64,000 bases of DNA from Danxiaibacter sp048498555 (GCA_048498555.1 JBEHXT010000005.1:124001-188000), one strand, 5' to 3'; counted from the stretch's first letter, positions 18,421 to 28,029 are shown. Numbers and translations are program-made. The notes: generated by a model from the sequence alone, not told the origin.

Positions 18421-19881
18421 TTATTCAAGCCTGATTCCCTGGCCTTTATAAAATTCCAGCAGCTTCATCTTAAATACATAATCGTATTGATTGTTCAGTT
18501 GTTGAAGCTTTGCTCTTAAAAGGCTGTTCTGGTTGGTGATTAAGTCTATGGTGGACAGCAACCCTACTTCATATCTTTTACTGGCATAATCGTATGCTTT
18601 TTGGGCCGTCTCAACTGTTTTAAAACCCATAAAATACTTTTGCATGGATGCTGTTGCATTTGTATAGGCAGTGTAGACATCATTTTTTAGTTTAAGATCA
18701 GCACCCTCCTGCTGGATTTTCAGGTTTTGCAGGTCGAGTTTAGATCGCTGGTAACTGATTTTATAACTACCCGTATTATTAAAGATAGGAACAGTCATGG
18801 TAAGCCCTACTGCCTGCCTGAAGTTTTGATCCATCTGCGTCCAATACCCGTCCCATAATGAAAAAAAAGATCTCCTGATCTGATCGTATTGAACCTGTGG
18901 TTGAAACACATTATAGTTGGAGCCATTCACATCCACAAAGTAAGAGGTAGGCGTTTTTCCAATCACAGTAACGCTATTATAATCTATACTTCTTGTCGGA
19001 TTCGAAAAATTGGAAGCAAGGTTATAACCCAAATAAAAATTAGGATAAAGCGTAGCCTTATTCGCCTTTATAGCGCTTTCTGCGCCCTTTATTCTCAATG
19101 CGTTGGATTTTTGCAGCGGTTGGTTGTTGATGGCCATCCCAAAAACTGCATCTGGCTGCAGATCTGCAATTGGTTCAATAGGAATTTTGTCGACGGGAGG
19201 TGTATCCAGTTCAAAAGGAACGGCTGCATCCAGGTTCAATACTCCCTTCAAGGTAAGGATGCTTAAATCGAAATTAGATTGGGCAGTTATCAGGTTGCTG
19301 CTATCTGAGGCTAGCTGAGATTCCAACTCGGCAAGGTTAAGTTCTGGTAGTGCGCCCGCGTCTACCTTCTTTTTAGTGATATCATACTGAGACTTTGTCT
19401 GAGAAACCTGGACCTCTACAATCTTTATTTGTTCTTTGGCGGAAAGGACCTGCAAATAATAACTGGCTACACTTAACGACACATCATTTGCATACCGTTC
19501 TATATCGGTAAATGCGGCTTTTGTATAATATTCGTTGGCGTGGATATTTTGTTTCACCATACCGAAACCAAAAATTTGCAAACCACCCTGCAGCGCCATG
19601 CCCTGGTACAATAACTGCGTAGTGGTAAACTGGTTTGTTGTCGGATCAATAGAACGGCCAAACTGGAAGCCAATGTTTGGCGAGAAGTTGACGCTTGGAA
19701 TTTTGGCGTATTTGGCCTGCTTTAACTGCAGTGCGGTTATGCGCGCCTGCACATCGGCCTGCCTTACAGAAACATTATTTTTAACGGCATAATCCACACA
19801 CCTCTTCAAATCCCATTTGTCCTGCGCAATAGAACTTATTGTAATAATAAGTGCAATTAGAGTTAGTGCATAGTTCTTCAT
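18421..19881 (-). CDS. TolC-family outer-membrane efflux protein
   Basis: A 486-aa protein with signal peptide (MKNYALTLIALIITISSIAQ) and the start of the TolC repeat (WDLKRCVDYAVKNNVSVRQADVQ). Two internally related coiled-coil halves follow, with the second repeat motif near YEVGLLSTIDLITNQNSLLRAKLQ. It makes the outer-membrane channel for the adaptor encoded 60 nt downstream. A TATTTTTG element (19893-19886, minus) lies only 4 nt before ATG 19881; if used, the message would be nearly leaderless. Confidence 0.9.
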   Translation of the reverse strand: MKNYALTLIALIITISSIAQDKWDLKRCVDYAVKNNVSVRQADVQARITALQLKQAKYAKIPSVNFSPNIGFQFGRSIDPTTNQFTTTQLLYQGMALQGGLQIFGFGMVKQNIHANEYYTKAAFTDIERYANDVSLSVASYYLQVLSAKEQIKIVEVQVSQTKSQYDITKKKVDAGALPELNLAELESQLASDSSNLITAQSNFDLSILTLKGVLNLDAAVPFELDTPPVDKIPIEPIADLQPDAVFGMAINNQPLQKSNALRIKGAESAIKANKATLYPNFYLGYNLASNFSNPTRSIDYNSVTVIGKTPTSYFVDVNGSNYNVFQPQVQYDQIRRSFFSLWDGYWTQMDQNFRQAVGLTMTVPIFNNTGSYKISYQRSKLDLQNLKIQQEGADLKLKNDVYTAYTNATASMQKYFMGFKTVETAQKAYDYASKRYEVGLLSTIDLITNQNSLLRAKLQQLNNQYDYVFKMKLLEFYKGQGIRLE

Positions 19882-20143
19882 ATATCAAAAATATAAGAAA
19901 GCATTTCCCGCCACGTTAAAATTAGATGAACGGAAAAATAAGTTTACGCACAAGTTAACAAGCATTTGCCAAAATAAAGATGTATGCAGATATTTTTTAA
20001 TAGCATAAGTTTTACCTGTACCAACTTTGAGCAATAAAGGAGCCATGTAAAAAGACCGGGCGTGCCCCAGATGAGCCTTATCCCCTTTCTATTGCCTAAG
20101 AATCATCTTTACATACTATTCTTCTGCCACTGCGTCTTCTCTT

Positions 20144-20151
20144 TATCTTTG
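20144..20151 (+). promoter_or_regulatory. TAnnTTTG element immediately before the helicase gene
   Basis: TATCTTTG ends 4 nt before ATG 20156 and has no good TTTG upstream (TTCT at the right distance). If it is a real -7 element, transcription would begin at or next to the start codon. It could be chance. Confidence 0.3.
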
Positions 20152-20155
20152 GTGC

Positions 20156-23100
20156 ATGCCTGCAACGCATTTTCAAATAGACAAATTCCGGGAGATTTAT
20201 AGATGTTTAAATGAGCAGCAACAGCTTGCGGTAAATAGCATTAAAGGAACTGTAATAGTCATTGGAGAGCCAGGAACTGGCAAAACACATATGCTTCCTG
20301 TTCGAATAGCCAAAATATTACTCGAAACAGATGCCCAGCCGGAAAAGATTCTTTGTCTTACTTATGATGATGCAAGCGCGGCCGCTATGCGAAAAAAACT
20401 CATGGATTTTATTGGCCCGGATGCGTACAGGCTGACTATTTGCACCTTTCAAACCTTTTGCAAAAAGGTGATCCAGGACAACCCCAATTTGTTTCCAACA
20501 AAAGGCCTCCACCCAATATCAGATCTTGAACGCATTCAATTGTTCAAAGAGCTGATCGACGGCTTTCCAAAAAATCATCCGTTAAAAAGATATCGCGGAG
20601 ATGTCTATTTTGAAATAAGAACTTTGCTGCCACTTTTCAGTATCATGAAAAAAGAAGGATGGGTTCCGTCCTTCTTAAATGAAAAGATCGATGAACTTCT
20701 TGCAGCAGAACAGGACGACTTAAGAAAAGAACAACTAGAAAAGTTATATGCCGCAGTGAATGAGTTTGAGCGTTTTCAATTAATGATGCAGCATAAAAAC
20801 AGGTATGATTTGGATGACGCCATTCATTGGGTATTAAAGTTTTTTGAAGAAAGCCCGGCCCATTTGTCCAACTATCAGCAACAATTTCTCTATATCCTGG
20901 TGGACGAATTTCAGAATCTTAGCGGCGCACAATACCGGTTGATTCAACAATTAATCAGCGGCGTAGATAAACCAAACATTCTTGTTGCAGGCAACGATGA
21001 TGAGGGCAGCAGCCGTGTATATCGGAATCAGGCTGAAAACATGCGGGCATTTGCGGAAAATCATCAACGGGATTTGCAGACAATCATTCTTAAAAATAAT
21101 TATCGTTCCTCATCACCTATTCTCAATGTTTCAAAAACACTTATAGGGCGTAATACTTTAGGAATGGCGAATCAGTTACCAGATTCGGGTGATGGACAAG
21201 AGGTTTCAACTATAAAGATCACTCAGGATCCCGGTGCGCCAGTCATCCGTGCATATCAATCGCGGCAGCAGGAAGCGATAGATATTACCCTTAAGGTTCA
21301 GCAATTGCTACAACAAGGTGTCACTCCATCGCGTATCGGCATTTTGTATAATGATGATAGATTGGGAGAAGAACTAAGCCGATATTTTATACTGAGGAAT
21401 CTCCCCATATACGGCAAAAGAAATTTCAACATTCTGGATGTTCCGCTAGCAAGAAAAGTTATACTCATTTTACGTTACCTCGCTGCCGAACACGATGTGC
21501 CTAATGGCGGCGACGAAATGCTGTTTGAAATATTGCATTTTGATTGGTTTAATATCCCTCACATTGAAATAGCGAAAATCACGGTTGAAATGGCAGATCA
21601 ACGTGCTAGTAACAGGATTTCACTGCGAAGAATATTGTCAGAGAAAAGCCATCAACCACCTAAAGATCTTTTTTCGCAAGGGCTGCTACCATCTTTGAAA
21701 AAGGCATCTGCAATCCTTGAACAATTGTTCGCGGAGGTGCCCAACGTTCCGCTGCAGGATCTATTTGAACACATCATCAAAGAAGTTGGTATCCGTGATC
21801 ACATCATCCAAAGCAAGGAAAAAACCTGGCACCTGCATGTGCTTACCTGCTTGTTCAATTTTATTAACGAAGAAACACTACGTAATCCATCGCTCACATT
21901 ACAACAACTCGTGGATGAGTTAGATTTGATGGATAGAGAAAAACTCGGCCTGCAGCTTCTTCAGGCAAATGGAAGTGATGAAGATGTTCACCTGTTAACG
22001 CCACATGGCTGCAAAGGGACTGAATTTGAGTACTTATTTCTTTCAGGATGCAATGCTGCATATTGGGAACACAAACGCGGGCCGGGTGAAGGAAGCTCTT
22101 TATTGGATAGCATTTTCCTTTGTACTTCCGCCGGCCAGCATGAAGATGCAACACGCAAGCTATTTTATGTTGCATTCACAAGAGCAGAACAGCACATTTT
22201 TCTTTCTTACAGCCTGTTTGGAAATGACGGAAAAGCGCTTGAGCCGACTTTATATCTTAAAGAAATACAGGAACAACATCAGCTGCCTACGGAAAAAATC
22301 TTAGTCGATTCTGAAACACTTGCAGAATTTGAGCTGCAGAATTTTGTAAATACGGATGCACCTGCAATTACACAAATCAGGGAAGATTTTATTAGCCGCC
22401 AGGTCGAAAAATTTGTGATGAACGTTTCCGCACTTAACAATTATCTCAGGTGCCCGTTGGAGTTTTACTTCAAATACATTGTCCGCATTCCATCTCCCAA
22501 AAATGAAGCAACAGAATTTGGTTCTTCGGTACACTATGCACTGGAGCAGCTATTTAAAAAAATGCGGGAAACAGAACGGTTTCCTGGCAAAGAAGTTTTT
22601 CTTAGCGATTTTAGCTGGTACATGCATGGCCACCGCGAAAGCTTTACCAGGGAGCAATTTAGCAGGCGCATGGAATATGGTGGACAAATCCTGTTCAGTT
22701 ACTACGAAAAATACATTAACAGCTGGAATAAAATTGTGGCAGTCGAGCGGAATATCAGGAATGTGTACGTGAACGGCGTTCCGCTGAAAGGCAAGCTAGA
22801 CAAGCTGGAATTCGATGGAAGGGAAGTGAATATAGTAGATTACAAAACCGGCGACCCGGATAAGGCAATGGAAAGACTAGATCCTCCAAACGAAAATACG
22901 CCCAACGGTGGCGACTACTGGCGGCAGGTTGTCTTTTATAAAATTTTGGTCGACAACTATGAAAACAAGCAATGGAAAGTTGTAAGCTCCGAAATTGATT
23001 TTATTGAACCCGACAAAAAAGGCGTGTACCGCAAGTTCAAATTGGTAGTGAGGCCTGAAGATGTAGCCACCGTAAAACACCAAGTAACAACAACATGGCA

Positions 23101-23182
23101 GAAAATCCAGGATCATGATTTTTATGCAGGCTGTGGAAAAGAAAGCTGCCATTGGTGCAACTTTGTGAAGAATTGGGCTTAA
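20156..23182 (+). CDS. UvrD/PcrA-type helicase fused to an AddB-like Fe-S nuclease domain
   Basis: A 1008-aa protein. The SF1A helicase core has Walker A GEPGTGKT (residues 37-44), LCLTYDDASAAAMRKKL (motif Ia), Walker B DEFQ starting at Asp250, the NYRSS motif IV region, and late motifs including HGCKGTEFEYLFL and RKLFYVAFTRAEQ. The C-terminal PD-(D/E)XK nuclease domain begins near residue 760 (SALNNYLRCPLEFYF) and has KLDKLEF and the catalytic VDYKTG (Asp895, Lys897). Cys766 with Cys993-x4-Cys998-x2-Cys1001 forms the four-Cys set that binds a 4Fe-4S cluster in AddB/Cas4-like nucleases. It is likely a DNA repair helicase-nuclease. No addA partner is adjacent. Confidence 0.9.
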   Translation: MPATHFQIDKFREIYRCLNEQQQLAVNSIKGTVIVIGEPGTGKTHMLPVRIAKILLETDAQPEKILCLTYDDASAAAMRKKLMDFIGPDAYRLTICTFQTFCKKVIQDNPNLFPTKGLHPISDLERIQLFKELIDGFPKNHPLKRYRGDVYFEIRTLLPLFSIMKKEGWVPSFLNEKIDELLAAEQDDLRKEQLEKLYAAVNEFERFQLMMQHKNRYDLDDAIHWVLKFFEESPAHLSNYQQQFLYILVDEFQNLSGAQYRLIQQLISGVDKPNILVAGNDDEGSSRVYRNQAENMRAFAENHQRDLQTIILKNNYRSSSPILNVSKTLIGRNTLGMANQLPDSGDGQEVSTIKITQDPGAPVIRAYQSRQQEAIDITLKVQQLLQQGVTPSRIGILYNDDRLGEELSRYFILRNLPIYGKRNFNILDVPLARKVILILRYLAAEHDVPNGGDEMLFEILHFDWFNIPHIEIAKITVEMADQRASNRISLRRILSEKSHQPPKDLFSQGLLPSLKKASAILEQLFAEVPNVPLQDLFEHIIKEVGIRDHIIQSKEKTWHLHVLTCLFNFINEETLRNPSLTLQQLVDELDLMDREKLGLQLLQANGSDEDVHLLTPHGCKGTEFEYLFLSGCNAAYWEHKRGPGEGSSLLDSIFLCTSAGQHEDATRKLFYVAFTRAEQHIFLSYSLFGNDGKALEPTLYLKEIQEQHQLPTEKILVDSETLAEFELQNFVNTDAPAITQIREDFISRQVEKFVMNVSALNNYLRCPLEFYFKYIVRIPSPKNEATEFGSSVHYALEQLFKKMRETERFPGKEVFLSDFSWYMHGHRESFTREQFSRRMEYGGQILFSYYEKYINSWNKIVAVERNIRNVYVNGVPLKGKLDKLEFDGREVNIVDYKTGDPDKAMERLDPPNENTPNGGDYWRQVVFYKILVDNYENKQWKVVSSEIDFIEPDKKGVYRKFKLVVRPEDVATVKHQVTTTWQKIQDHDFYAGCGKESCHWCNFVKNWA

Positions 23183-23345
23183 GGGCTCGCGAAGGGAAGG
23201 CAAAAAGAAGCTTTGAAGCAGATTTGGACAGAAGTTATTTTCGCTGTCAATACCTACACCTTAAACATAACGCCTTCAGACTGACGGTTCTTTTAACTTT
23301 TACCCTATCTTACCATGCACAAAAAGCCTTTATTTTGTAGCCTTT

Positions 23346-24797
23346 ATGAAGCGAATATTCTTCTCAACTGCATTTATACTTGTTGTCACGTGCATACTTA
23401 TTAGCGTATTAGGCGTTGGCTGTGCCGTTATTGTACCGCCCGGTGGTGGCCCGAAAGATACAATACCGCCTGTGCTGGTTAAAGCAGTGCCAAACGATTC
23501 GACGCTTAATTTTAATACAAACAAGATCATTTTGACGTTTGACGAGTATGTGCAGCTCGATAATAACCTCAATGACAACCTGATCGTTTCTCCCATCCCT
23601 ACCACAATGCCATTCCTGGAGAGCAAACTGCACAATGTAACGGTAAAGCTTAAAGATTCCCTGGAAGCCAACACTACATATTCTATCAACTTTGGAAAGG
23701 CAATAAAAGACGTAAACGAAGGTTTGCCGCATAAGGATTTTACCTATGTGTTTTCAACCGGAAATCATATTGATGAGAATAATTTTTCAGGAACAGTGCT
23801 GTTAGCTGAAACCGGTAAAGTGGATAGTACACTAATTGTTATTTTGCATAATAACCTTTCAGATAGCGCGGTTGAAAAAGTTAAACCCCGCTATTTTGCC
23901 AAACTGGACGGCAAGGGGCATTTTACCTTTCATTTTTTGCCTCCGGGGAAATTCAATGCGTTTGTTGTTCCCAATGATTACTCCAAAAAGTATGACGACA
24001 CTACGAAGCTTTTTGCATTCCTCAACGGGCCTGTTACCATAGGTGATACTACCGGTACAGAAACAGTGTTATTCCATGCTTATCAGCAGGCTAAGGAAAA
24101 GCCTAAACCGGTTACAACTAATTCCATTAACGGGCCATCAGAAGGCAAGTCAAAAAAAGAAAAAGACAAGGAAAAGAAGGAAGATAAACGATTAAAAATT
24201 GCTTCAGGCGCCAGCGATCAGGGTTTACTTGAAGACTACGAATTTAGTTTTAACCGCAAGCTGAAAACATTTGACTCCGCCGCCGTTGTGCTTACAGATA
24301 CGAATTACAAGCCCATACAGAATTATAAGGTGTCTCTCGATACTGGTAGAACCAAAGTTAGGATTAAGTACGCGTGGCCGGAAAGCACAGACTACAAACT
24401 GGTCATTTTGAAAAACGTTGGTACAGACAGCGCGGATGTGGCTTTGACAAAAAATGATACCATTAACTTCAGCACCAAAAGTGAAAGCGACTACGGAAGC
24501 ATTAAACTGCGCTTTAACGATGTTGACCTTTCAAAAAATCCGGTTTTGCAGATGATGAAAGGTGAAGAGATTTATCAGACTATTCCATTGGTTACCAGGG
24601 AATGGGCGCAGAGACTGTATGAGCCCGGCGATTACGAAATGCGCATTTTGTATGATGACAACAAAAACGGCGTGTGGGATCCGGGAAACTATAAAGAGAA
24701 AAAACAACCAGAAATTGTTGAAGCAGTTTCACTAAAAGTGAATATTAAACCAAACCTCGATCGAGACATAGAAATTGTTTTGCATGGCTCACGATAG
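23346..24797 (+). CDS. Ig-like (Big_5) domain lipoprotein
   Basis: A 483-aa lipoprotein with lipobox LGVGC (Cys26). Directly after comes PPGGGPKDTIPPVLVKAVPNDSTLNF, the typical opening of the SbsA-type Ig-like domain PF13205, continuing to about residue 135. A Lys/Glu-rich linker (KSKKEKDKEKKEDKRLK) lies near residue 275, then a beta-rich C-terminal half with a DDNKNGVWDPGNY loop that looks calcium-binding. The protein is common in Bacteroidota and of unknown function. It lies 96 nt before recR, a frequent neighbour. Confidence 0.82.
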   Translation: MKRIFFSTAFILVVTCILISVLGVGCAVIVPPGGGPKDTIPPVLVKAVPNDSTLNFNTNKIILTFDEYVQLDNNLNDNLIVSPIPTTMPFLESKLHNVTVKLKDSLEANTTYSINFGKAIKDVNEGLPHKDFTYVFSTGNHIDENNFSGTVLLAETGKVDSTLIVILHNNLSDSAVEKVKPRYFAKLDGKGHFTFHFLPPGKFNAFVVPNDYSKKYDDTTKLFAFLNGPVTIGDTTGTETVLFHAYQQAKEKPKPVTTNSINGPSEGKSKKEKDKEKKEDKRLKIASGASDQGLLEDYEFSFNRKLKTFDSAAVVLTDTNYKPIQNYKVSLDTGRTKVRIKYAWPESTDYKLVILKNVGTDSADVALTKNDTINFSTKSESDYGSIKLRFNDVDLSKNPVLQMMKGEEIYQTIPLVTREWAQRLYEPGDYEMRILYDDNKNGVWDPGNYKEKKQPEIVEAVSLKVNIKPNLDRDIEIVLHGSR

Positions 24798-24893
24798 GTA
24801 GTCCAATTACACTTAATTGGGCCAGCAAGATTGTACCTTTGTTGTTTATAGCTTTAAATAAAACGAAAGCGCATTCAATCATAAAATAGTTTA

Positions 24894-25511
24894 ATGCAAT
24901 TACCTTCTTCTCTTTTGGAAAATGCGGTGAATGAATTTGCGAAGTTGCCGGGCATTGGAAAAAAAACTGCCCTTAGGCTGGTATTGCATTTATTAAAGCA
25001 AGATGTAAACGACGTAACTACATTCAGTGATACCATTGCAAAAATGCGCAATGAGATCAAGTTTTGTCAGCGCTGTTTCAATGTTAGTGATGGTGACTTT
25101 TGCGCAATTTGTGCCAACTCATTCAGAAATCAGCGGCTTATCTGCGTTGTGGAAACGATACGCGACGTAATTGCCATTGAAGCTACACAGCAATTTAGTG
25201 GAACCTATCATGTGCTGAGCGGAGTTATTTCACCTTTAGATGGAATTGGCCCGGACCAATTGAACATTGAATCGCTCACGCACCGCATTCAACAAGAACA
25301 AACTGAGGAAATCATTTTTGCTTTAAGCCCGAACATCCAGGGCGATACAACCATTTACTATATCCAAAAAAAGATACAGCACCTTCCCTGCAGAGTTACC
25401 ACAATTGCCAGGGGTATCGCTTTTGGCGGCGAACTTGAATATGCTGATGAAATGACGCTCGCGCGCAGCCTTGCAAACAGGTTGCCGGTGCAGCAGTATG
25501 TGAAGTCGTGA
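24894..25511 (+). CDS. recR: Recombination mediator protein RecR
   Basis: A 205-aa protein of the standard length. It has the helix-hairpin-helix KLPGIGKKTALRLVLHLL (residues 17-34), the four-Cys zinc motif at Cys58, Cys61, Cys70 and Cys73, the Toprim domain beginning LICVVE near residue 81, and the Walker-like end ARGIAFGGELEYADEMTLARSLANR. It acts with RecO and RecF to load RecA at gaps. ATG 24894 is the only family-consistent start. Confidence 0.98.
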   Translation: MQLPSSLLENAVNEFAKLPGIGKKTALRLVLHLLKQDVNDVTTFSDTIAKMRNEIKFCQRCFNVSDGDFCAICANSFRNQRLICVVETIRDVIAIEATQQFSGTYHVLSGVISPLDGIGPDQLNIESLTHRIQQEQTEEIIFALSPNIQGDTTIYYIQKKIQHLPCRVTTIARGIAFGGELEYADEMTLARSLANRLPVQQYVKS

Positions 25512-25535
25512 GAAAGGTGTGAGTGTAACCATTTT

Positions 25536-25556
25536 AAGTACGAAGTACAAAGTACG
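25536..25556. repeat. Three tandem AAGTACN heptamers
   Basis: AAGTACG, AAGTACA and AAGTACG follow one another directly, 25 nt after the recR stop. The motif resembles the dispersed ACGTTATA-type repeats at 39022-39120 and 47461-47493 in spirit but not in exact sequence. Confidence 0.7.
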
Positions 25557-25776
25557 TTAGGAGAAAGAGGCTTTGTTTCTATAATCTTCAATCAGATCGC
25601 AAAAGGTATTAGGCATGTAAATGATGGTTTGCTACACGCGATAGAAGGAGTAAATAATCAATCGCCTTTTCAAATAAATGTGTAGAACCTGACAGAAAAA
25701 CTGAAGCAAAGTCGCACTTTGGAGAGGCGTGGCTGGGCAAAACGGCCGGAGGCATCGGGTTTGCCTTGATCTTTTG

Positions 25777-25802
25777 GTTCTTTTGGATCAAGCCAAAAGA
25801 AC
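25777..25802. repeat. Perfect 10-bp inverted repeat (hairpin)
   Basis: GTTCTTTTGG and CCAAAAGAAC flank a 6-nt loop (ATCAAG). There is no T-run, so it is not a classical terminator. It lies inside the putative dispersed element noted for 25512-25922. Confidence 0.6.
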
Positions 25803-25870
25803 ATAGAAAAGAGTTGCGCTTTAGAAAACAGGATAAGTATACGCTAAGTTGACAAACAGAATAAAGTATT

Positions 25871-25906
25871 AAAGAAAAAGCCATCCGTTGGATGGCTTTT
25901 TCTTTT
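25871..25906. terminator. Bidirectional terminator downstream of the Bax-inhibitor family gene
   Basis: AAAGAAAAAGCCATCC pairs perfectly with GGATGGCTTTTTCTTT over a 3-nt loop. T-runs leave in both directions. It ends the minus-strand gene at 25923 and could also stop transcripts from recR. Confidence 0.85.
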
Positions 25907-25922
25907 CGAACCGCTGCAACAA

Positions 25923-26687
25923 CTAATTTCTGTTATTGGCGAATCTTGATAATAATTTCAATATTTCGATGTAAAGCCAGACAATAGTTACCATAAGGCC
26001 AAATGCACCGTACCATTCCATGTATTTAGGCGCACCCATATTTGCACCTTGCTCAATCATATCAAAATCAAGAATAAGGTTTAATGCTGCAATAGCAACT
26101 ACAAACAAAGACAAACCAATTCCCAACCAGCTTGAATCATACAAAAAAGGAATGTCAATATGGAACAACCTTAATACCATTGCGATTAAATAAAACAGCG
26201 CGATACCGGCGGTGGACATAAATACAACCGACTTAAATCTTTGTGTTGGTTTAATGATCCTTAAGTTATACAGCAGGAACATTGCCACAGCAACACCAAA
26301 AGTTAGCCCAACAGCCTGGATAACCAGCCCGGGGTAATTTTTTGCGAACATTTCGTTGAATATAGCAGATATAGCTCCAAGGAAAAGGCCTTCTAATAAA
26401 CCATAAGCAGGTGCAATATAGCCGGCCCATGTAGGTTTAAAAATAATGGCAAAGCTTGTAATCAAACCACCGATCAGCCCTACCCACATCATTGTCATCA
26501 TGGTTTGCTGCTGAAAGCTATAATATAAATGCCATGTATAAGCTGCGCCCGCAAGTACCATCAGCAATAAAAAACCGAACTTGTACATTGCCCCGCGAAC
26601 GGTCATCGTTTGTGAATCAGTTGTGCCTATTGTTTTGCTGAAAATCTTTTCAGACAAAGTAGGATTACCAGATTGAAATAGTGCCAT
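25923..26687 (-). CDS. Bax inhibitor-1/YccA family membrane protein
   Basis: A 254-aa inner-membrane protein with seven predicted spans. The N-terminus ALFQSGNPTLSEKIF and TMTVRGAMYKFGFLLLMV fit the BaxI_1 (PF12811) subgroup. The acidic residues in the last helices (ILDFDMIEQGANMGAPKYMEWYGAFGL) match the conserved di-aspartyl region that senses pH in related calcium-leak channels. Bacterial roles are not settled. It stands alone between a terminator and the deacetylase gene. Confidence 0.92.
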   Translation of the reverse strand: MALFQSGNPTLSEKIFSKTIGTTDSQTMTVRGAMYKFGFLLLMVLAGAAYTWHLYYSFQQQTMMTMMWVGLIGGLITSFAIIFKPTWAGYIAPAYGLLEGLFLGAISAIFNEMFAKNYPGLVIQAVGLTFGVAVAMFLLYNLRIIKPTQRFKSVVFMSTAGIALFYLIAMVLRLFHIDIPFLYDSSWLGIGLSLFVVAIAALNLILDFDMIEQGANMGAPKYMEWYGAFGLMVTIVWLYIEILKLLSRFANNRN

Positions 26688-26810
26688 AAATCATTGTTTT
26701 GAAGAGTAAAAATACAATTAAAGATAGCCAGATATTGTTAATAATCACAGCAGCCGCAACTTCAACCGCTGCCGGTATATTTGCAAACATAACAACACCT
26801 AAAGTACCAG

Positions 26811-27743
26811 TTATGTTTTATTGCGTTTTATTCCGGGATACTGATCAATTGTCCTGAATACGTAACGAGGATTTTTTCTTAACTCCTCAATAAATTTATA
26901 CAAAGAATCTGATGCTGCTGTTGGAGCAAACATTCTGTCGTGAGATAAAATAACAATATGATTTCTTGTTTTCAGATGTTTTGAATCGGCATAAGCATCA
27001 ACCATCTTAACCATCTGCTCAGCGCTTTGCACAGGTGAGCTTTCTTTTCCTTTAAAGTTCCATTCAACATCCCATCCGATCAGGTCGTATCCAGCCGAAT
27101 CCAACAACCTGGCAGTACGGAGCGTATTGTGCGGGCCCGTAAGGCGTTCCCGCACGCTCCAGGTACTGTTGCCTGGCAAGCGCAGGATTTTGTAAGGAAT
27201 TCTCAGGCTATCCTGTGCACGATAAAAATCAAATTGTGCAGCCGTAGGCGCAGCATAAAATTTTTTATAATGATTGTGTGCGTGAGAATAACTGTGGTTA
27301 ACCAATACTGTTTCGGGGTAACTATCCCGTATTGTATCCACAATATACCTCAGATGCCTGTCTGCATGCTGGCCAACCATAAAAAAAGATGCTTTTACAC
27401 CCAGCTCTTTGCAGATGCGGTAGCAAGTCATTGTGCCAGTTTGCGGGCCATCATCAAATGTAAGGTAGACATATCTCGTATTACTATCCACATGCTCTTC
27501 TTCCGTTTCGGGCTTGTGTTGTTTAATTACAGGCTTAACATACTCCTGATCGTTATCTTCAGGTGTGTCAATAGCAATGTTTTCCTTTATTTTTTTTGTG
27601 CTTGCTTTTTGGGGGAGACGAATGACGGATTTCTTAGCCGTTTTTTCCAAGCCTGTATTATCACAACCAATTAAATATATTCCTACCTGCAACAGAACCA
27701 TCCATAACAACGGCCTGCCGCTCCATGCAAATTTCATCAGCAT
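26811..27743 (-). CDS. Polysaccharide deacetylase family lipoprotein (NodB domain)
   Basis: A 310-aa lipoprotein with lipobox LIGC (Cys27). A Lys/Glu-rich linker leads to the NodB domain from about residue 90. Motif 1 is TFDDGP with the metal-binding Asp pair, motif 2 is NHSYSHAH with two His ligands, motif 3 is LRLPGN, and motif 5 (HIVILSHD) carries the catalytic His. All residues needed for metal-dependent N- or O-deacetylation of peptidoglycan or other polysaccharide are present. It would act on the periplasmic side, membrane-anchored. ATG 27743 is used; ATG 27737 is equally possible. Confidence 0.9.
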   Translation of the reverse strand: MLMKFAWSGRPLLWMVLLQVGIYLIGCDNTGLEKTAKKSVIRLPQKASTKKIKENIAIDTPEDNDQEYVKPVIKQHKPETEEEHVDSNTRYVYLTFDDGPQTGTMTCYRICKELGVKASFFMVGQHADRHLRYIVDTIRDSYPETVLVNHSYSHAHNHYKKFYAAPTAAQFDFYRAQDSLRIPYKILRLPGNSTWSVRERLTGPHNTLRTARLLDSAGYDLIGWDVEWNFKGKESSPVQSAEQMVKMVDAYADSKHLKTRNHIVILSHDRMFAPTAASDSLYKFIEELRKNPRYVFRTIDQYPGIKRNKT

Positions 27744-27947
27744 TAAAAGTTTGTGTTTAGAATTGAGCGTGCAATTTAAAGAGTATTATTCTATCGTTCT
27801 CCCTGTAACATAAAACTTTAGGGAATCTTTTGAGAAAGGCTTAAAGCGCAACGACTGGAGCTAAAAACCTCGATGCATAATTTTAAAAACCCAAAATTAA
27901 TCAGTTGAAATGCATGTTTAAACTACGGAAATCAAGATTGGACAAAC

Positions 27948-27980
27948 AGCTTTAAGCTTTAGGCTCTAAGCTTTGCGCTC
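27948..27980. repeat. AGCTTTA/GGCTCTA-type short repeat cluster
   Basis: AGCTTTA occurs twice and is followed by GGCTCTA, AGCTTTG and CGCTC variants. A related string (TTTTAGGCTTTGAGCTC) occurs near 40426-40442, so the motif looks dispersed. Confidence 0.5.
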
Positions 27981-28029
27981 TTTGTTTTACTACTTGCGAA
28001 AAATCAGCATTTACCAACCATAGTTATCG

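Larger units (their letters stand above)
25512..25922. other. 411-nt gene-free region after recR
   Basis: No credible gene. It contains the AAGTACN heptamer repeat at 25536-25556, the hairpin at 25777-25802 and the terminator at 25871-25906. A plus-strand reading across 25720-25850 contains WLGKTAGGIGFALIFWFF, a phrase I recall from many short spurious frames in Bacteroidota, which suggests a dispersed non-coding repeat and not a gene. A 91-aa frame on the other strand (25609-25884) is judged a shadow of that element. Confidence 0.5.
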
